A DNA stretch of 64,000 bases, taken from the NCBI GenBank assembly GCA_019321725.1, contig CM033110.1, positions 16,919,278 through 16,983,277 of the forward strand. Reading direction: 5' to 3'. The DNA comes from Paulownia fortunei. Lineage: Eukaryota > Streptophyta > Magnoliopsida > Lamiales > Paulowniaceae. Each line of letters begins with the position of its first letter. Within the stretch, counting starts at the first letter, position 1. This document shows positions 25,701-38,864 of this stretch, in pieces. The position numbers and the translations under genes were made by a program. The notes below the pieces were generated by a model. That model did no database searches. It had not been told where the DNA came from and worked only from the letters and a program-made list of their open reading frames with translations.

Positions 25701-28700
25701 AATATATAATTCTTCTGCTGTTTAATCATTTTTGTTATATTTCAATTTAAGTAGAATTAATAAATTTTATTTATTTTTTCTCTTTTTAGTTTTTTTGTTA
25801 AACAATACAAATATATGAATTAAGAACTTAAAATTGTTCAAATCATATGAAAGAAAGAAATCATTAATTGCTAGTCTCGTTTTTTAACCAATTTTTATGT
25901 TTTCTCATATTTTTAAACAATTTATCTAATTTCTAATGTTTAAGATACTTTCAACTTATAATTTTCTCATATGTATAAAGAGAATAATTACTAAATTCAT
26001 CTTCAAACAATTTATCAATTTTCTCATATTTTAACCAACTTATTACTTAAACTAATATTTTTAATTAACATAATTTAAAGTACATTAATTTTTAACTATT
26101 TATTTAATTAATTATTAACTACGGACTAAAATAACAACAATAATATATAATTACTCAATAAAAATATTTAAAAGACAGATTAAATAAAAAAACAAATTTC
26201 TTTTATTTTCCCTTTTTTTTTCCCTTCTTCTTCTTCACCCAACCCCACTCCCACCTACCCACTGACCCACAGGCTGCCCCAAATCACCCCGACCCCCAGC
26301 CGCCACCCACACCTACACCCTCCCCTGTCACCCACCCCCTTGCCCCCAAAACCCAAACCCAACAATCACCCCCACCCCAAACCCGCCCCATCCATCCACA
26401 ACCTCACAAAACCCACTCGAAATATATGTATATATATGTATACGTCATGTGTATATATGTGTGTGTATATATGTCTATATATATATGTATATGTATACGT
26501 TATGTTAGATACGTAAAAGAAAAAAAAACAAAAAAAAAGAGTGACTTTAGAGAGAAAAACAAGACGGGAGTTATTGGCATTTGCAAATTCAACACAAGGG
26601 AAAAATGTGCAAAATATAATTTTATTTTTGATTGATTTTTTTTTTAATGTTTAACAGAGGGGTAATTCTGTCTTTCCTTCTTTCCGGCTACTTTTGGCCA
26701 ACAAGCACCGAGAAAGGATGTTAGTGTAATTTTTCAAAAATAGACGGGTTTTTTGGTATGCCAAACACTCCTGCAGCATTGCATATCTCTTTACTAGACT
26801 AAACAAACATCATATTGCTTTATCAAGTAACAATTAATATATGAAATTTCTACAGAAAATGAATAAAGCAAATACAATTTAAAGAATGATATTCATGAGT
26901 AGAGCATCTATTTTTTGTGCAAGTCCACAAAATTAATGTTTAGCAAATACTAGCTCTGCCAGTAATTATTTTTTCATATTGCAGGAAAATACATAATACT
27001 AGGGAAACAGAAGCCAAATAACATGAAAAGAAAAATTGCTTACATCAGGTTTCAGTATTCCATTACATCTCTGGCAACTAGGAATGTGGAATTCCTCCTC
27101 CCAGAACTTCTCATCAATCTCAATATCACCATCAGGCCTTTGCTTCATTCCAAAGCTCTTATCTGAACGGCTGTCGTAATCTAGGTTTTCAATTGCTTCT
27201 GCCCACTGCAATGACATTAAAAACTCTAGCATGAATTTTCAATAGACCACAGCAATGAATGAAAAAGCCTGCATAAAACAACAATTAAAAAGAGATCCTG
27301 TAAAGAACTTAACAGTTCTGCACTTCAGTTCCCAGTTTGACATCACAAAAAAGTGCAAAGCTCATATAATGTAAAAAAAGGAAAATGCAACTTGTATTTT
27401 TCTATTTTCCACTGTGTATATTGATTAACTGCAGTGTAGGCAGCCTCAAAGTAGTGTATATATTGTGACAGAAGTTATCATAAATTGTTGGTATATCAGC
27501 CAAGAAATAAATAAGTAAAAGGACTAAAGTTGTTTAGATTAAGCACAACCATGCTCCAGATAATAGTCTTGCAAGATTCAAGAGAACCTATGTTTCTGGA
27601 GGCTCAATCTTATAAGATCAAAGATCTGCTTCCACATAAAAATGTGTGAGCATTTACATAAAAATACACAAATCACAACCAAAATATTAATCCCAACTTT
27701 TTCTTCCGAAGAGCTGAAGTATGTTAATAGCTTAAAGTCCCTAACCACAATATGGTTGCGTAAGTTCCCAAGAGAGATCAGAATAATAATTCACTAAGGA
27801 CTTTCAAAGTTGACAATAAACAAAGAAACTTAAATATGAGTTTACTCTTAGGAGGGCCATTGTATGTTATTGGTTAATGATTAGAGGTAAAGTTCAAGCT
27901 AAAGAAAGATATTGTGCAAATGCAATCATTTAAGAACCTGATATGTAAACAACCCATATTTCCTACACCACGATACTGAGCCAATGTCTCCCCTACAGAG
28001 AACTATTTAACTCACTAAGGAAATGTTGTGAAAATGGTATTTCAGCCAAAGCCGAAAAAGGAAAAGCCAAGACAAATGCTTATACTGTTTAACCATGTTC
28101 CAGCAGATTCACAGGAGTCGATACATAAAAATAACCTTCTTGCTGGGACATTATTAAACAAATTCCACTAGAACTGCAGATTAGACAATCATAGAACTTC
28201 CCCATATGGTGACATATCACAAGACTTAGTGAGAAGGATACTGTATCTGAACCAAAGAGAGCATGTTCCTTCAAAATAGAGATCAGCATTCACCAAAACC
28301 TAAACTAGTTCAGTGAACATAATATATAAAGTAAAAAGTAATATCTTAATTTCTCTGAGAAACAAAACTTTAAAAAATCACATGAAAAAACATTGATATG
28401 TAAGAACCAACCTTTGGATTAAGAGCCTTCACTTGATCCTGAAATGAATTTCGTGAAAAAGAAAAACCACAATCCGTACAAGCAACTACATATACAGTCC
28501 CATGCAACTCAAGAGGATTGCTCCCAGCACGATGGTGCAGCCTGTGAAAAAGAAATGGATGTATCTCCATTGTCAGCAGAAGAACATTTAGGGGTGTACA
28601 TGGTAAGATTCGGGCAGTTTTCAGATAAAAATTCAACGCAATCCAATATGTGCAGGTTACCAAAAGATTAAACAGCAGTTGCAAAATTAACTTTTCGAAT

Positions 28701-31700
28701 CGAATGGTTCAAGTTGGTCAGACTTGATTTACTTAGCGGCAGGTTTTAATTATAACTTATTTGTAATTGCAACTCAAATATACGCTGATAAGCTAGAAAA
28801 AGAATTTCACTCTTGTTGTAACTCAAATAAATAATATAAAGAAAAATAGAATAAACAGGAGGAGAGAGAGCAAGTGGGTATTACTAACAAAACAAAATTC
28901 TCATGATTTGTGAGGATTGAAATGTTTTTGAGTATTTATAAGAAATAAATTGTGATAAAGGAAAACAAATACATAAATGCATTATGTATAAAGGAAAACA
29001 AATACATAATGCATTATGTAGATGTGCACCTATTATATGTATGTGTATGTGTATATAATTGCATATATGTGCATACATATGCAGTCAGGTTGCGGGTGAG
29101 GCGCATTCCTATTAATAAACCCGCCACCTAACCTGAATGTGGTACGTTTAAATATTACAAAACTGTCATTATAAATCAAAAAATTACAATCGGCAATTTT
29201 TGGGATCTGCTCGGTTTGAATGGGTTTACGTACACCTTTGGGAACATTTACAACCTTACGAACATTTCAAAACTACAATCCTTGAGTGAAGAGCCATTAC
29301 CGGTCTACATTTTGAGTCATCATAAAATTTATACGGCCAGCTTTCTCAAGAGAAGCTAATGCAATATGTGCTGGCCCTGGTTGTGCTGCAGTAAATCTTC
29401 TCCATCCAGCATAGCTCCTTGCCCAATACCGTCTCCGGCCCGACTGGAACGAAGAAATTCCTGTTCGTTGAAATAGTGCATATCTAGAACTTAAATATTT
29501 GAATCATCCACAAAAAAATATGCACATGCACAATAAAACATTTCTTCAAGAGCTTATCAAGGAAAAAAGGAATAATTAACATAGTAGGACAAAAGGCGAC
29601 AATTGTTCATCAGTAGTGATTGAGTTTTAAAAATCAAGGAGGTCATGTTACAACGACACCCAGAGGTACGTATTGACCTTTGCTAATTTCAAAATAGCTG
29701 ATAAGCCAGCAAAAAGTCCTTTGCAGAATTGATTGAGAAATAAATATTGGTCAACTATCAACAGAACATGAAAATCATCATCTTTGGAACCAAATCAAGA
29801 GAAAATATCTCAAATGCTACTTTTCCAACGCAAAAGAATATTGCATAATCAAACAACTTTCAGTCTGAGCAGTTCTCTAACGATAAAGGCATGCCATTTT
29901 TACTGCACTGCCCCAAAGCAGATGCAAATTACTGTGCTTCATGGATTGTCCTAGTTAGATTTTCATGATCAATTTCTTATAGACTGCTCAACACAAATTA
30001 CGGTCCGTTAGTTCAACAATTGCATCCAATAAGGATGCATGGAAATTTTTAAGCCCCTAACACTAATAAATAAAGTTAGCATGCTCAATTATCATATTGA
30101 TCTAGTGGCAATCTATTCACATCACCAAGTACCATAGATCCAAAGGTGGGGAAGAGAGGTAGGCAAAATTCCCAAACGAGATATACTATAACAACGAAAA
30201 AAAGTAAATCGCAACACATGCCTTCAGATCACCTGATGAGTAATTGGGCGGAAACCAGTGCTGTAAGCTCCATTTGGGCTGCGAAGGAAGTAAAGAGGAG
30301 ATCTTGCAATTAGATTCTGTCTAAATAACATTGATAGGTGACAGTTCTAAATGCTGAAATAGAGTCAGGGGTGAGTATGGTAAGATTAAGGTAAGGGAGT
30401 CAAAATCACAACTTCACTATCAAGCTGCATTTCATTGCTTCATAAGAATTCAATAGCTGACTTATCCAAGAACAGACTGCTAATTGTAGGTATGGGAGAA
30501 ACGTCCAAGTGGGAACCTAAAAATTACCCTTATTACGGGCAATAAACCTCAGAGGTTCAAAATTCAACACCATAATACATACTACAGAGTGAAATGTACT
30601 TTTATGATATAGAAGTGGCAAGCTCACAAGACGAGGGTGGTTACAATTAATATAGAAGAAACAAATAGCAGATGACTTATCCCCTTATTATTTGATGATA
30701 TTTGATCAGACAAAATAGTGTACAATGTTTATGGGGTGCATTTTACTTGGTCTGAAGAAGACAAATCCGAGAAAATCCATTACAATAAAGAAGGGCATGT
30801 GAACATGCAAGAAAAAATAGGGCCTTCAGCAACTATATGGCAAAATTCGATGGTAACAAATTTAAGCAATCAGCTCAATGAGGGACAGAGAAGACAAAGA
30901 AAGTATTCATGAAATATGGACCATGGATTATGTTACTACAAGATGAGCAAATAAATATGCAGCCTCTATTCCTACAAAGCCAGATGGCCGAATTTGATAT
31001 TCTAAAATATTCAAGAGAATATTTGTTTACTTATATCATAAATTCAACAAAAACAAATTCGAAATAATAGATTGAAGCCATGGTACTGAATGTAGAACAA
31101 GAGAGCATTTCCAAGTGACAAGAATCGTCATACAGGGCTTAAGCTTCTAATAGATGAGGAAACAAATTAGTAGCCTCTATTCTTATAAAGTCATATGGCC
31201 ACATATAAAGTTTCAAGTATTTCAGAAAATCATGGAGCTAGAGGAACATAGACGAATCTTAATCACAGAGCTTATTACTACTATATGGCACATCAACACA
31301 TTGATTACTGATATACAAGGTTGAAAAGTAACCTTCTGTAATCAGGAATTCCACTCTCCGTGCTTATCCCAGCTCCAGTCAAGATAACAAGCTTTGAGCT
31401 GCAAAATAATCCCAAACGTCTTCACACATTGCACTAGAAACAACTTTTTAGCTCAATCAAGAGAACCCAACATTAAGAAAGAAAACCAATGCAATAACTA
31501 ATTCTAAGAACGCCTAAGTTTGACCTTATTCAGGAATGCCAACCTACTCTGAGATAGCAAGCCACCATACTAGCCCACACCATTTGGTGAGCATTCAAAC
31601 AAGCAGATTATCAAGATTCAAACAGGGAAATCCAGTTTCATTTGGCAAGATGACACTGGTAAACTGAAGGTATCTTCCAGGAAGCCTATGATTAATACCA

Positions 31701-33672
31701 CATTTATATATTCTGGCAAAATATTTCTTAACAGGCTAAGGATAAAAATTTTGTGCCTGGTTTAATTCCACTCAATATCATTAGCAAAAGCAAGCAATCT
31801 CTAAAATTGAATGAAAATATGCAGTAGGAGAATAATTGACCCAACTTTGTAAATTGGCTTCTAATGTACACAATGTAAGGCCAAGTCCAATGCTAACACA
31901 ATGTCCACAAGGAAACAAGAATTTTAGCTGATCAATTGAATGGAAAACCTAAACCCACTTTCTTTATTGTGCATCTTTGAATTGATCTTACAGCTGATTG
32001 AGTTTCCAAAATTGAATTTCAAGTAAAAGAATTAGCTTAAGGAGAAAAGCAAGAAAAGTAATTTTGCCATCAAGTTCCCTTCAAATTGTGTTAAGACTAT
32101 AGTTTTAACATATTTCTGAATATTCAAGTAGTTTTAATAATGTTACTCTGAAGAACTTTTTTCTAACTTCTCTGGATGTTACTCGACACCATTTATACCT
32201 TCTGTCAAAGAATTGATATAAAAGATCGATATCTGCAACTCTGGGAGGATCTGAAATAGGAACCATCTTTTTGTCTCTCAAAAAATTTGAAGGTATTTCT
32301 TTATTTTCCATTGAGGCCCCAGAAGGTCTGATGGGGTAAGTTCTTTGCACAAGCTTGAAAGATCCCTGAGAAGATATGAATCTTGGCCTCCACAAAGTTT
32401 CTCTGATTCTAGTAATTGAATGAATAGTGTCTGCCACAAAGAAGACATATTAGTGAATGATCAGTAAGGTAGAGAACAAGAATAACAAGTCGCAGATCAA
32501 GAATGACGGAACTTACACAAATTTAGTAGAGAAGACTTGCCAGCCAATAATTTCCCCAGCAACTCTCTTGCACCTTTGAACTTCTACATGTTCAGGTAGC
32601 CATGAGTTATTTAAAATATCAAACAAAAGCCAGAAAACTTTTACTCTTCTCATACAATATATCCAAAACCTCATAGCAATTTTCAACCATGAAAGCTTAT
32701 ATTCAGATAGAAATATATTTTCGTGCAAGCATTCCTTCCAACAAAAAGTTATCCTTTGTTTTAACAGAATAAGTTAGAACCATAGTGATCATAGCAATCC
32801 ATATAAGTGCTAGAAGTGCAAAGAGGTGCAAATTTTAAACAATGAACTTTTGGTGAGACCATACTCAATTCCAAATGGTATACTATCATATTCCAAATTG
32901 CGACTAACTTCATATTGATGCAGCTATAATTTGCCACAAAAGGCACCTGAAAAGTTTGGGCACAAGGCAGTAACATTTTTAACTTGCCTCCATACTAGTC
33001 CAAATTAGAAATCCAGATTCAAGGGGGGAAAGGGAGACGACAAAAAAAAATCCTTGTTTTCCTTTTCTATATCAATCTTATTCGTCTCCTTTTTTGGGTT
33101 TTTTTTTTTTGCGTGGGTGCATATATGACTGAAAACTTGGGAACTCTTCTGAACTACCACCTCTCTTCTCATAAGGGAGAGGAAAGAAGTCGACAGAAAT
33201 GGGAGAATATAGTGTCTAAACAGTAAAAAAACCCTCTCATTCTTCAGATAGTAACATTTCCAACCTCCAGATTATATAAGAAATAGAACAACCACAAAGC
33301 TACTATCAATTCAGGTCTCAATCTCCATAAGTCTAATGGAGAAAAAATTGACTTTGTGAATTTAAAGATTCAAGCCTGGTTCATGCAAATGTATATCTAA
33401 CTGACTTCCTTACATCTTCGGAAGATTTGCGCTTACATTGGCACATCCAGAAAAAATGCCGTCGCTCAAACAAATACTACTATCTAATATCCACGTTTCG
33501 CCTTCAATCGGGGTCCAAATTTTACCGACGGTGGCTCGCCAAGAAATGTAATTGAAGCAAAAACTCATAGAAAAAAGACAAGCTGTAGTGCCAGTTTATT
33601 CAGACAGAGAGAGAGAGAGAGACTTACAGAAATGAAGGGCAGGTGAGGGGAGCACAGAGCTGCCATGGCCAT
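22748..33672 (-). CDS. SRT2: NAD-dependent protein deacylase, sirtuin SRT2 type
   Basis: Eleven minus-strand exons join in phase: 33672-33628, 32583-32517, 32430-32199, 31398-31333, 30278-30233, 29443-29301, 28541-28412, 27205-27044, 25083-24956, 22977-22878 and 22798-22748. The product has 389 residues, the usual length for plant SRT2. Visible motifs are the NAD loop [26 protein letters not shown], the catalytic His in ELHGTVY, zinc cysteines CTDC and [26 protein letters not shown] and a C-terminal GSLSVPVV. Sirtuins remove acyl groups from lysine using NAD+. SRT2 in Arabidopsis is class II (SIRT4-like), mainly mitochondrial. The serine/leucine/arginine-rich N-terminus (1-60) fits a transit peptide. 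Oddity: the family segment HQEFxRSSRARRRYW is disturbed. From the conventional acceptor (exon start 29460) the frame shifts. Using the CAG ending at 29444 restores it but removes about six residues. This model uses the latter. Confidence 0.9.
23648..24860. repeat. ~0.55-kb AT-rich tandem duplication in an SRT2 intron
   Basis: The segment beginning tgaaattttgtaattttg at 23648 begins again at 24196, an offset of 548 bp. Both copies run through tatttcttatttatttacta, ttgtgttttaattttttg, cgtgcatt and ggaaataaacttctcttag. The second copy is longer because about 150 bp (the gagaacaaagtatttctt block) is repeated inside it, near 24395. All of it lies in the last-but-one SRT2 intron (22978-24955). It has no coding capacity and its origin is unknown. 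Confidence 0.9.
26236..26419 (-). repeat. C-rich tract; G-run cluster in SRT2 pre-mRNA
   Basis: About 180 bp of the plus strand are built of runs of three to five Cs separated by short A/T spacers. On the transcribed SRT2 sense (minus) strand this is a dense series of GGG/GGGG runs, many with loops short enough for several overlapping G-quadruplexes. It lies in the intron between exons 27205-27044 and 25083-24956. Its composition is sharply unlike the surrounding AT-rich intron. Confidence 0.8.
26420..26512. repeat. TA/TG dinucleotide microsatellite
   Basis: Alternating tatatg, tgtgtg and tatata blocks directly follow the C-rich tract in the same SRT2 intron. Length variation between individuals is expected. 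Confidence 0.85.
28957..29022. repeat. 33-bp direct duplication in an SRT2 intron
   Basis: Two copies of a unit of about 33 bp (ggaaaacaaatacata, then atgcattatgta) follow one another, differing by a few bases. A TG/TA-rich tract continues to about 29080. Confidence 0.8.
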
Positions 33673-34110
33673 TTGATTTGTCGTTTATCCTGGTTTTTCA
33701 GTTTTGGTTCGAGGAAATAGCTGTTGTTTGTCTTCTGTCGGAACCATGTAAATTCATCAGACGCATCAATCGCTTGGAATTGGAGTTGTTGAAAAACACT
33801 TGCGCGTTGTTCCACGTTGCATCTCTCTCCACCGCTTACAGCCGCGCGTGTGCCTCTCCCACTCCTCACTTTTCTCTTTTCTCTATAATTTTAAAATTAA
33901 CAGAGTACTTATTATTCAAAGATCTAATGTGTCATCTTAGACTTCTCAAAATACAACTCCAAAATAAAGTCCCTCAAAACAAAAAGAAAAAAAGAAAAAA
34001 AACATAAAGTCTTGCATCACTGAGCTAGGATCAAAGTTATGGTAAAAATAATTACATGGAAAATACTATATACTGCCAGCTTCACTTGTTATTTTATTTT
34101 TTTTTTTTGT

Positions 34111-35178
34111 TAATTTTACTTTACCCCTTTTATTCATGATTAGTATCACTTTACCCCTATATTCTTAATTATCTCATTTTACTCCCTTACACTCTTATTA
34201 CATCTCATTTTATTCCTTTATACTTTTTTTTGTTTTATTTTACCCCCTATACTTTTAAAACAAATAACTAAACTACCCTTACCTATTATTTTTAGTGAAA
34301 TTACTTTAAAATTGATTGATGTTAATATATTTATATTTATTTTCAAATAATTTTTCAACTTGATTAATTAATACTTAATATTACTCAAAGTAAGATTATT
34401 TTGAAATATTCTAAATTTAATACACTTGTATTTAAATACTAATAATTTTTTCAACTTAATTAACTAGTACTTAATATTAAATTTATTTCATATTTTATTA
34501 TACTTATTTTAATGGTTATTCTTTTATTAATATAGTTCCTATTAAATTTTGATGAATATAATGTTAAATTTAAGATAACTTAATGAATATTTTTCTAAAT
34601 TTAAAAATATAATCATTTTAGAAAATAATTTTATTACTATTACTTAATTATAATAGTTATGTTTGAATTTAACATAGTTTCTATGAACTTATGATAACTC
34701 CATTAATAATAAAAAATATTACTAATATTTTATGTGTTTAATAAAATATTTTTTTAAGATTTATAGTTAGTAGAAAATTTATAAGTAAAACCATATTAGA
34801 TAATAAAAAATATTCTATTATATACTAATTTAATAGGAACTATGTTATATTATAAAATATTTATTAAAATTTAAGTATAATAAAATTTTAAATAAATTTA
34901 ATATTAAGTACTAATTAATCAATTTAAAAAATTATTTGAAAATAAATATAAATATATTAATATCAACACATTTTAAAGTATTTCACTAAAAATAATAGAT
35001 AAGCGTAGTTTGGTTATTTTTTTTAAAAGTATAAGGGGCAAAGTAAAACAAAAAGAGTATAAGGAGGTAAAGTGAGACATAATAAGAGTATAAAGGGGTA
35101 AAGTGAGACAATTAAGAGTATAGGAGGGTAAAGTGATACTCATCATGAATAGAGGGGGGTAAAGTGAAATTAATCCTT
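34111..35178. mobile_element. Foldback/long-TIR element, copy 1
   Basis: The left arm starts ttaattttactttacccc. The right arm ends ggggggtaaagtgaaattaa, its inverted complement with a few changes. The arms match for about 300 bp or more. The outer part of each is made of about four units of roughly 30 bp of the type cactttacccctatactcttaatta. The inner part is AT-rich (tattatttttagtgaaat and its complement). There is no coding frame. The whole element can fold into one long hairpin. A related copy lies at 50107-51393. Clear target duplications were not found in the T/A-rich flanks. Confidence 0.8.
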
Positions 35179-37609
35179 TTTTCTTTTTAAGATTTCAAAA
35201 ATAAACATTATAAAAGCAAGTATTATTTTACAAAATAATAATGTAAGAGGTTTATATTATAAATATATTCAAAAAATTTACTTTTTCAATTCTCATATAA
35301 ATTTCAACTCGGACAAAATAAACAGATAATATTGAGAACAATGAAATATTAAAGTTAGGATCATTTTTTATCAAAAGTGAAGAATGGAAGTGAATCCGAC
35401 TTTTTAGGTTTCCAAACTATCATCATCCTATTGGGTTTTTAATTTAAAATTTTAAATCATATTTTTTTATTGTAAATTAATATCAATGGGGTTGTGTAAT
35501 ACGGTTCAAGTGATATTTTAAAATTTATAATCAATCCCAAGTAATTCATTTTCAAACTTCGGGGCTTGTAATTCAGCCTCAGCCCCATTGAGACATTCTA
35601 GTTTGTGTAATTGTATCTTGACTAGACTAATTGCAGAAAAGTTCTATACCTTAAAATTGTTGTATATTATATAATGGGTATGGATAAAATTTGAAAAAAT
35701 CAAGTGATAGAACAAAATTTATGAAGACTGAAAATAATATAGGTTAGATACAAAAAAGATGTTATCTTTAAGGTGTAAATTTATCTCACTGTGATGTAGA
35801 TGATTTTCAAAAAATCCACCTCCAAAAAGAAAGACTTTATATATATTTCTATTGAAGTGTTTCCAATGGATGCATATTTGTCCGAAAAATATTTTTAATG
35901 TAAAGATGATTTTTTACACGTCTTTATCCAAAGAGTATTTTTAGTGTAAGTATACTTTTTCGAATGAAAATTGCACTATTTAACGGACCCAACATTCTTT
36001 GATTTATTTTTGTTATTTATGTGTATATAACTTGAACTACAAGTTTTATGAAAAAACCCAATTAAATTTGATAAATCTCACCAAATATCTACATATTAAA
36101 AACTCAATATTCTAGTGACCAATCAACAAATGCAAATATATGTAAACTCCAAAATGAACAAGGAGACACTTTCACTTGAAATACAACATTACTATGTAAA
36201 TACATACAACACCATTTTCCCCAAAATAATTTGAAAGATTTGAGTCCTTCGAAAAATTGACATATCATCTTTTCAAATTCAATTAAGTCCTATGTGGCTG
36301 GATCAAAAGGCCGTACAAGAACCATACAACAGCTCAGATACCATTTGAGGAATCATAAATTTTAGAACCCATGACAGAGAGATTGAGAAATAAAAAAGCG
36401 AGAAAATACTCGGAAAGAGAGAATGCAAAGAAGTCAGAAGAGACCACCTTTTCACCAACTTCCCAAAACTGATTATTTTCCTTCCTTTTTACACCCTTTT
36501 ATTCTTTCCAATTAACTGCTAATTCTAATTGTTATAAAAAGCAACTGAGATGTAGAATGCAATCCTGATAGAGTTGGAGAGGAGAGGAGAAGAGAAGAAA
36601 ATGAAGAGAAGGATAAGGCAATTTGGAGAAGACTAATGATCATAATGTTATATCCACTTGTGAGTAATGATCATGAGCCCAAAACAATCTCAATAGCCTA
36701 AGTCGGAAAAGTTAACAAAGGAAGTAAAAAAGATTAACAAAGAAGATGATTTATAATACTTAAACTAAGTCAATAGAGATTATAAGGTTCAAATTCACAA
36801 AAATCATCGTATCACCACTATAAAATACTTACATTCTTGACTATTTAGAGGTATATCATTTATATTTGGATATCTACTTTCTCTTGCTCCAATATAATAC
36901 TAATTAGAGTATCGGATAAGTATTTTGGGGACCATAACAATTTGTTTGTGTGGTAGGGAGGAACTCATTCAAAAGTTAATCGCTCACAAGAAGAGTTGAC
37001 ATCATATGATGACGCCCTTAGGAGTTGATCACAATCACAGTTGATCGCTTGTGTGGAGTCGTTGTTCAAAAACCTAAAACAATTTTATATCATCGAGTGT
37101 TCATCGTAACACACACTACCTATTGTATGAGTTAAGTAGATAATAAAGTTTATTACTTATTACTAAATATTGTCAATTGTTCAATGAGCTATTGATCAAC
37201 TCCAATCAAAGTTTAAACAATAACTATCAACACTTAATAGTCGTTGTATTACTTAATATTAATTATTATTTTTATCTCATTTTATTTTATACTACAATTT
37301 GCACTAAATATTGTAGCTTTTGTAATTTTAGAAACTTAGTCCTTATATTTATATTTTGTAGATATTTCATTATTATTATTCGGATATCTTTTTATGTACA
37401 TTTAAGTTTTTGTTAATATCCTGAAAATATTTTTTTACAATTACATGATCTTTTTAATTTTGTTTATTAAAACAGCCAAATTATCTACAATCAACCCAAA
37501 TCATATTTTGATTTTACTTAGCAAAATCATAATTTAAAATTAAACTCTAGTAAAATCCCATTGACAATTTGTTAGAAATTAATAAAAGAAATCGTAAAAA
37601 TGAACTGTG

Positions 37610-38210
37610 ATAACCCGGGGAAATATTGTTTAACTATTGCAAATGTATTCTGTATTCTGACTAAAGCATGTCTATAGGAGTCGATTGATGTAGAGGCATA
37701 AGTTCCACAAAGAATAGGGTATGTGTTGGAGTCCACCACATACAAAAAAAAATAAAAGAGAATAAAAAATAGGGGGTTGTGAAATAAAAGCCGCCTAACC
37801 TCATTCTCGATTGTTTGATATGGTACCAAATAATTATCCCCTTCTCTTGTATATAAAAAAACTTGAGGAGGAGTTGCAAAAAATATACAACAATCCAAGA
37901 GAAATAATTTGAATACGAGATAAAGAGCAATTTGTAAGAGTCAAATTGTGATATGTGTGGGAAAACATTTGAGATTTTTTTTCTTAGGGCAATGCAAAGG
38001 GATTAGGAGAGTGTTTTTTGGTAACTATTAGAGTAGTTATACAAAAGTCTTATGTTCTTGAGTTTAGTTATAAAACTCAATGATATATTTTTCTTGTATC
38101 AAAAAATTCTCTATTAATGAAAAATGGGAACTCTCATGGACATAGGCGGATTTGCCGAACCATGTAAAATTTTATATGCAATTTTGTTGGAAATTTGATA
38201 GGTATAATAT
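37610..38210 (+). mobile_element. Copia-type solo LTR remnant
   Basis: The 3' part (38080-38165) has the layout of copia LTR U5 regions: tcttgtatcaaaaaattctc, then ctctcatggacataggcgga, then tttgccgaaccatgtaaaat. A TATA-like tgtatataaaaa at about 37849-37860 would be the LTR promoter. No primer-binding site, gag or pol was found next to it, so this is probably a solo or truncated LTR. The left boundary is uncertain. Confidence 0.55.
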
Positions 38211-38544
38211 CAATATAGCTTAAAATATTTTGACAGAATAACAGCTAGAATCGAGGCAAAAGTTAGGTTTTTTTTTTAAGATGAAATTGTCCCACACTTA
38301 GTGCTTACAGAATATGGCAATCATCTCCCAAGATACAATAATTTTATATTTTGTGATAGTTGCACTATAAATCACAAAATCGTCGAACTATAAAATTATT
38401 TAGAACTTTCTATTGAACCTGATAGGAAGATAAGAAGAGAATGAATGAATTAAAATGTTGAAATCTGGGATTTATTTATAATTTTCGAAAAGTTGTTGTG
38501 TCAATTCATGAGTGAATGCAATTTTCACTTCGAATTAATCTGAG

Positions 38545-38815
38545 TTGTATGATTGCATCCCTCTATGAAAATTCATACCCTTACAGTGAATCACTTGTCA
38601 ATGATCAATCACAATCATTCGATCATGCAACTCTTTACGAAGGTTCATACCTCTTATGGTGAACCCCTTACCAATGATCAATTTTAACTGTCCGATCGCA
38701 ACTCTTTACAAAAGTCCACACCCCTTACAGTAGAGCCCTTCCCAATAATCAATATCAACCGTCAACTCTCTACGAAAATCCATACTCCTTACAGTGAGCT
38801 CTTGTCAACCGAATG
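38545..38815. repeat. Four degenerate ~65-75-bp tandem units
   Basis: Each unit has the pattern aactct-ta-gaaa-tcataccccttacagtgaa, then accaatgatcaat, then caac-gt. The units differ by many point changes, so the array is old. It lies a few hundred bases after the LTR remnant and may be part of the same decayed element. Confidence 0.75.
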
Positions 38816-38864
38816 AACATGTCAGCGATTCAATCCATTCACAGTCTACTTTGGACGCACCTTG

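Larger units (their letters stand above)
25540..26760. other. Low-complexity insertion-like block in an SRT2 intron
   Basis: This intronic stretch has AT-rich sequence (25.67-26.2 kb), then a C-rich tract (26236-26419), then a TA/TG microsatellite (26420-26512). The change in base composition against flanking intron suggests an inserted element. No convincing terminal repeats or coding domains were found. Confidence 0.45.

Noticed and set aside
36331..36343. Minus-strand primer-binding-site-like string (TGGTATCTGAGC)
   Set aside because: There is one mismatch to the usual retrotransposon site, and no LTR end or coding domain could be placed beside it.
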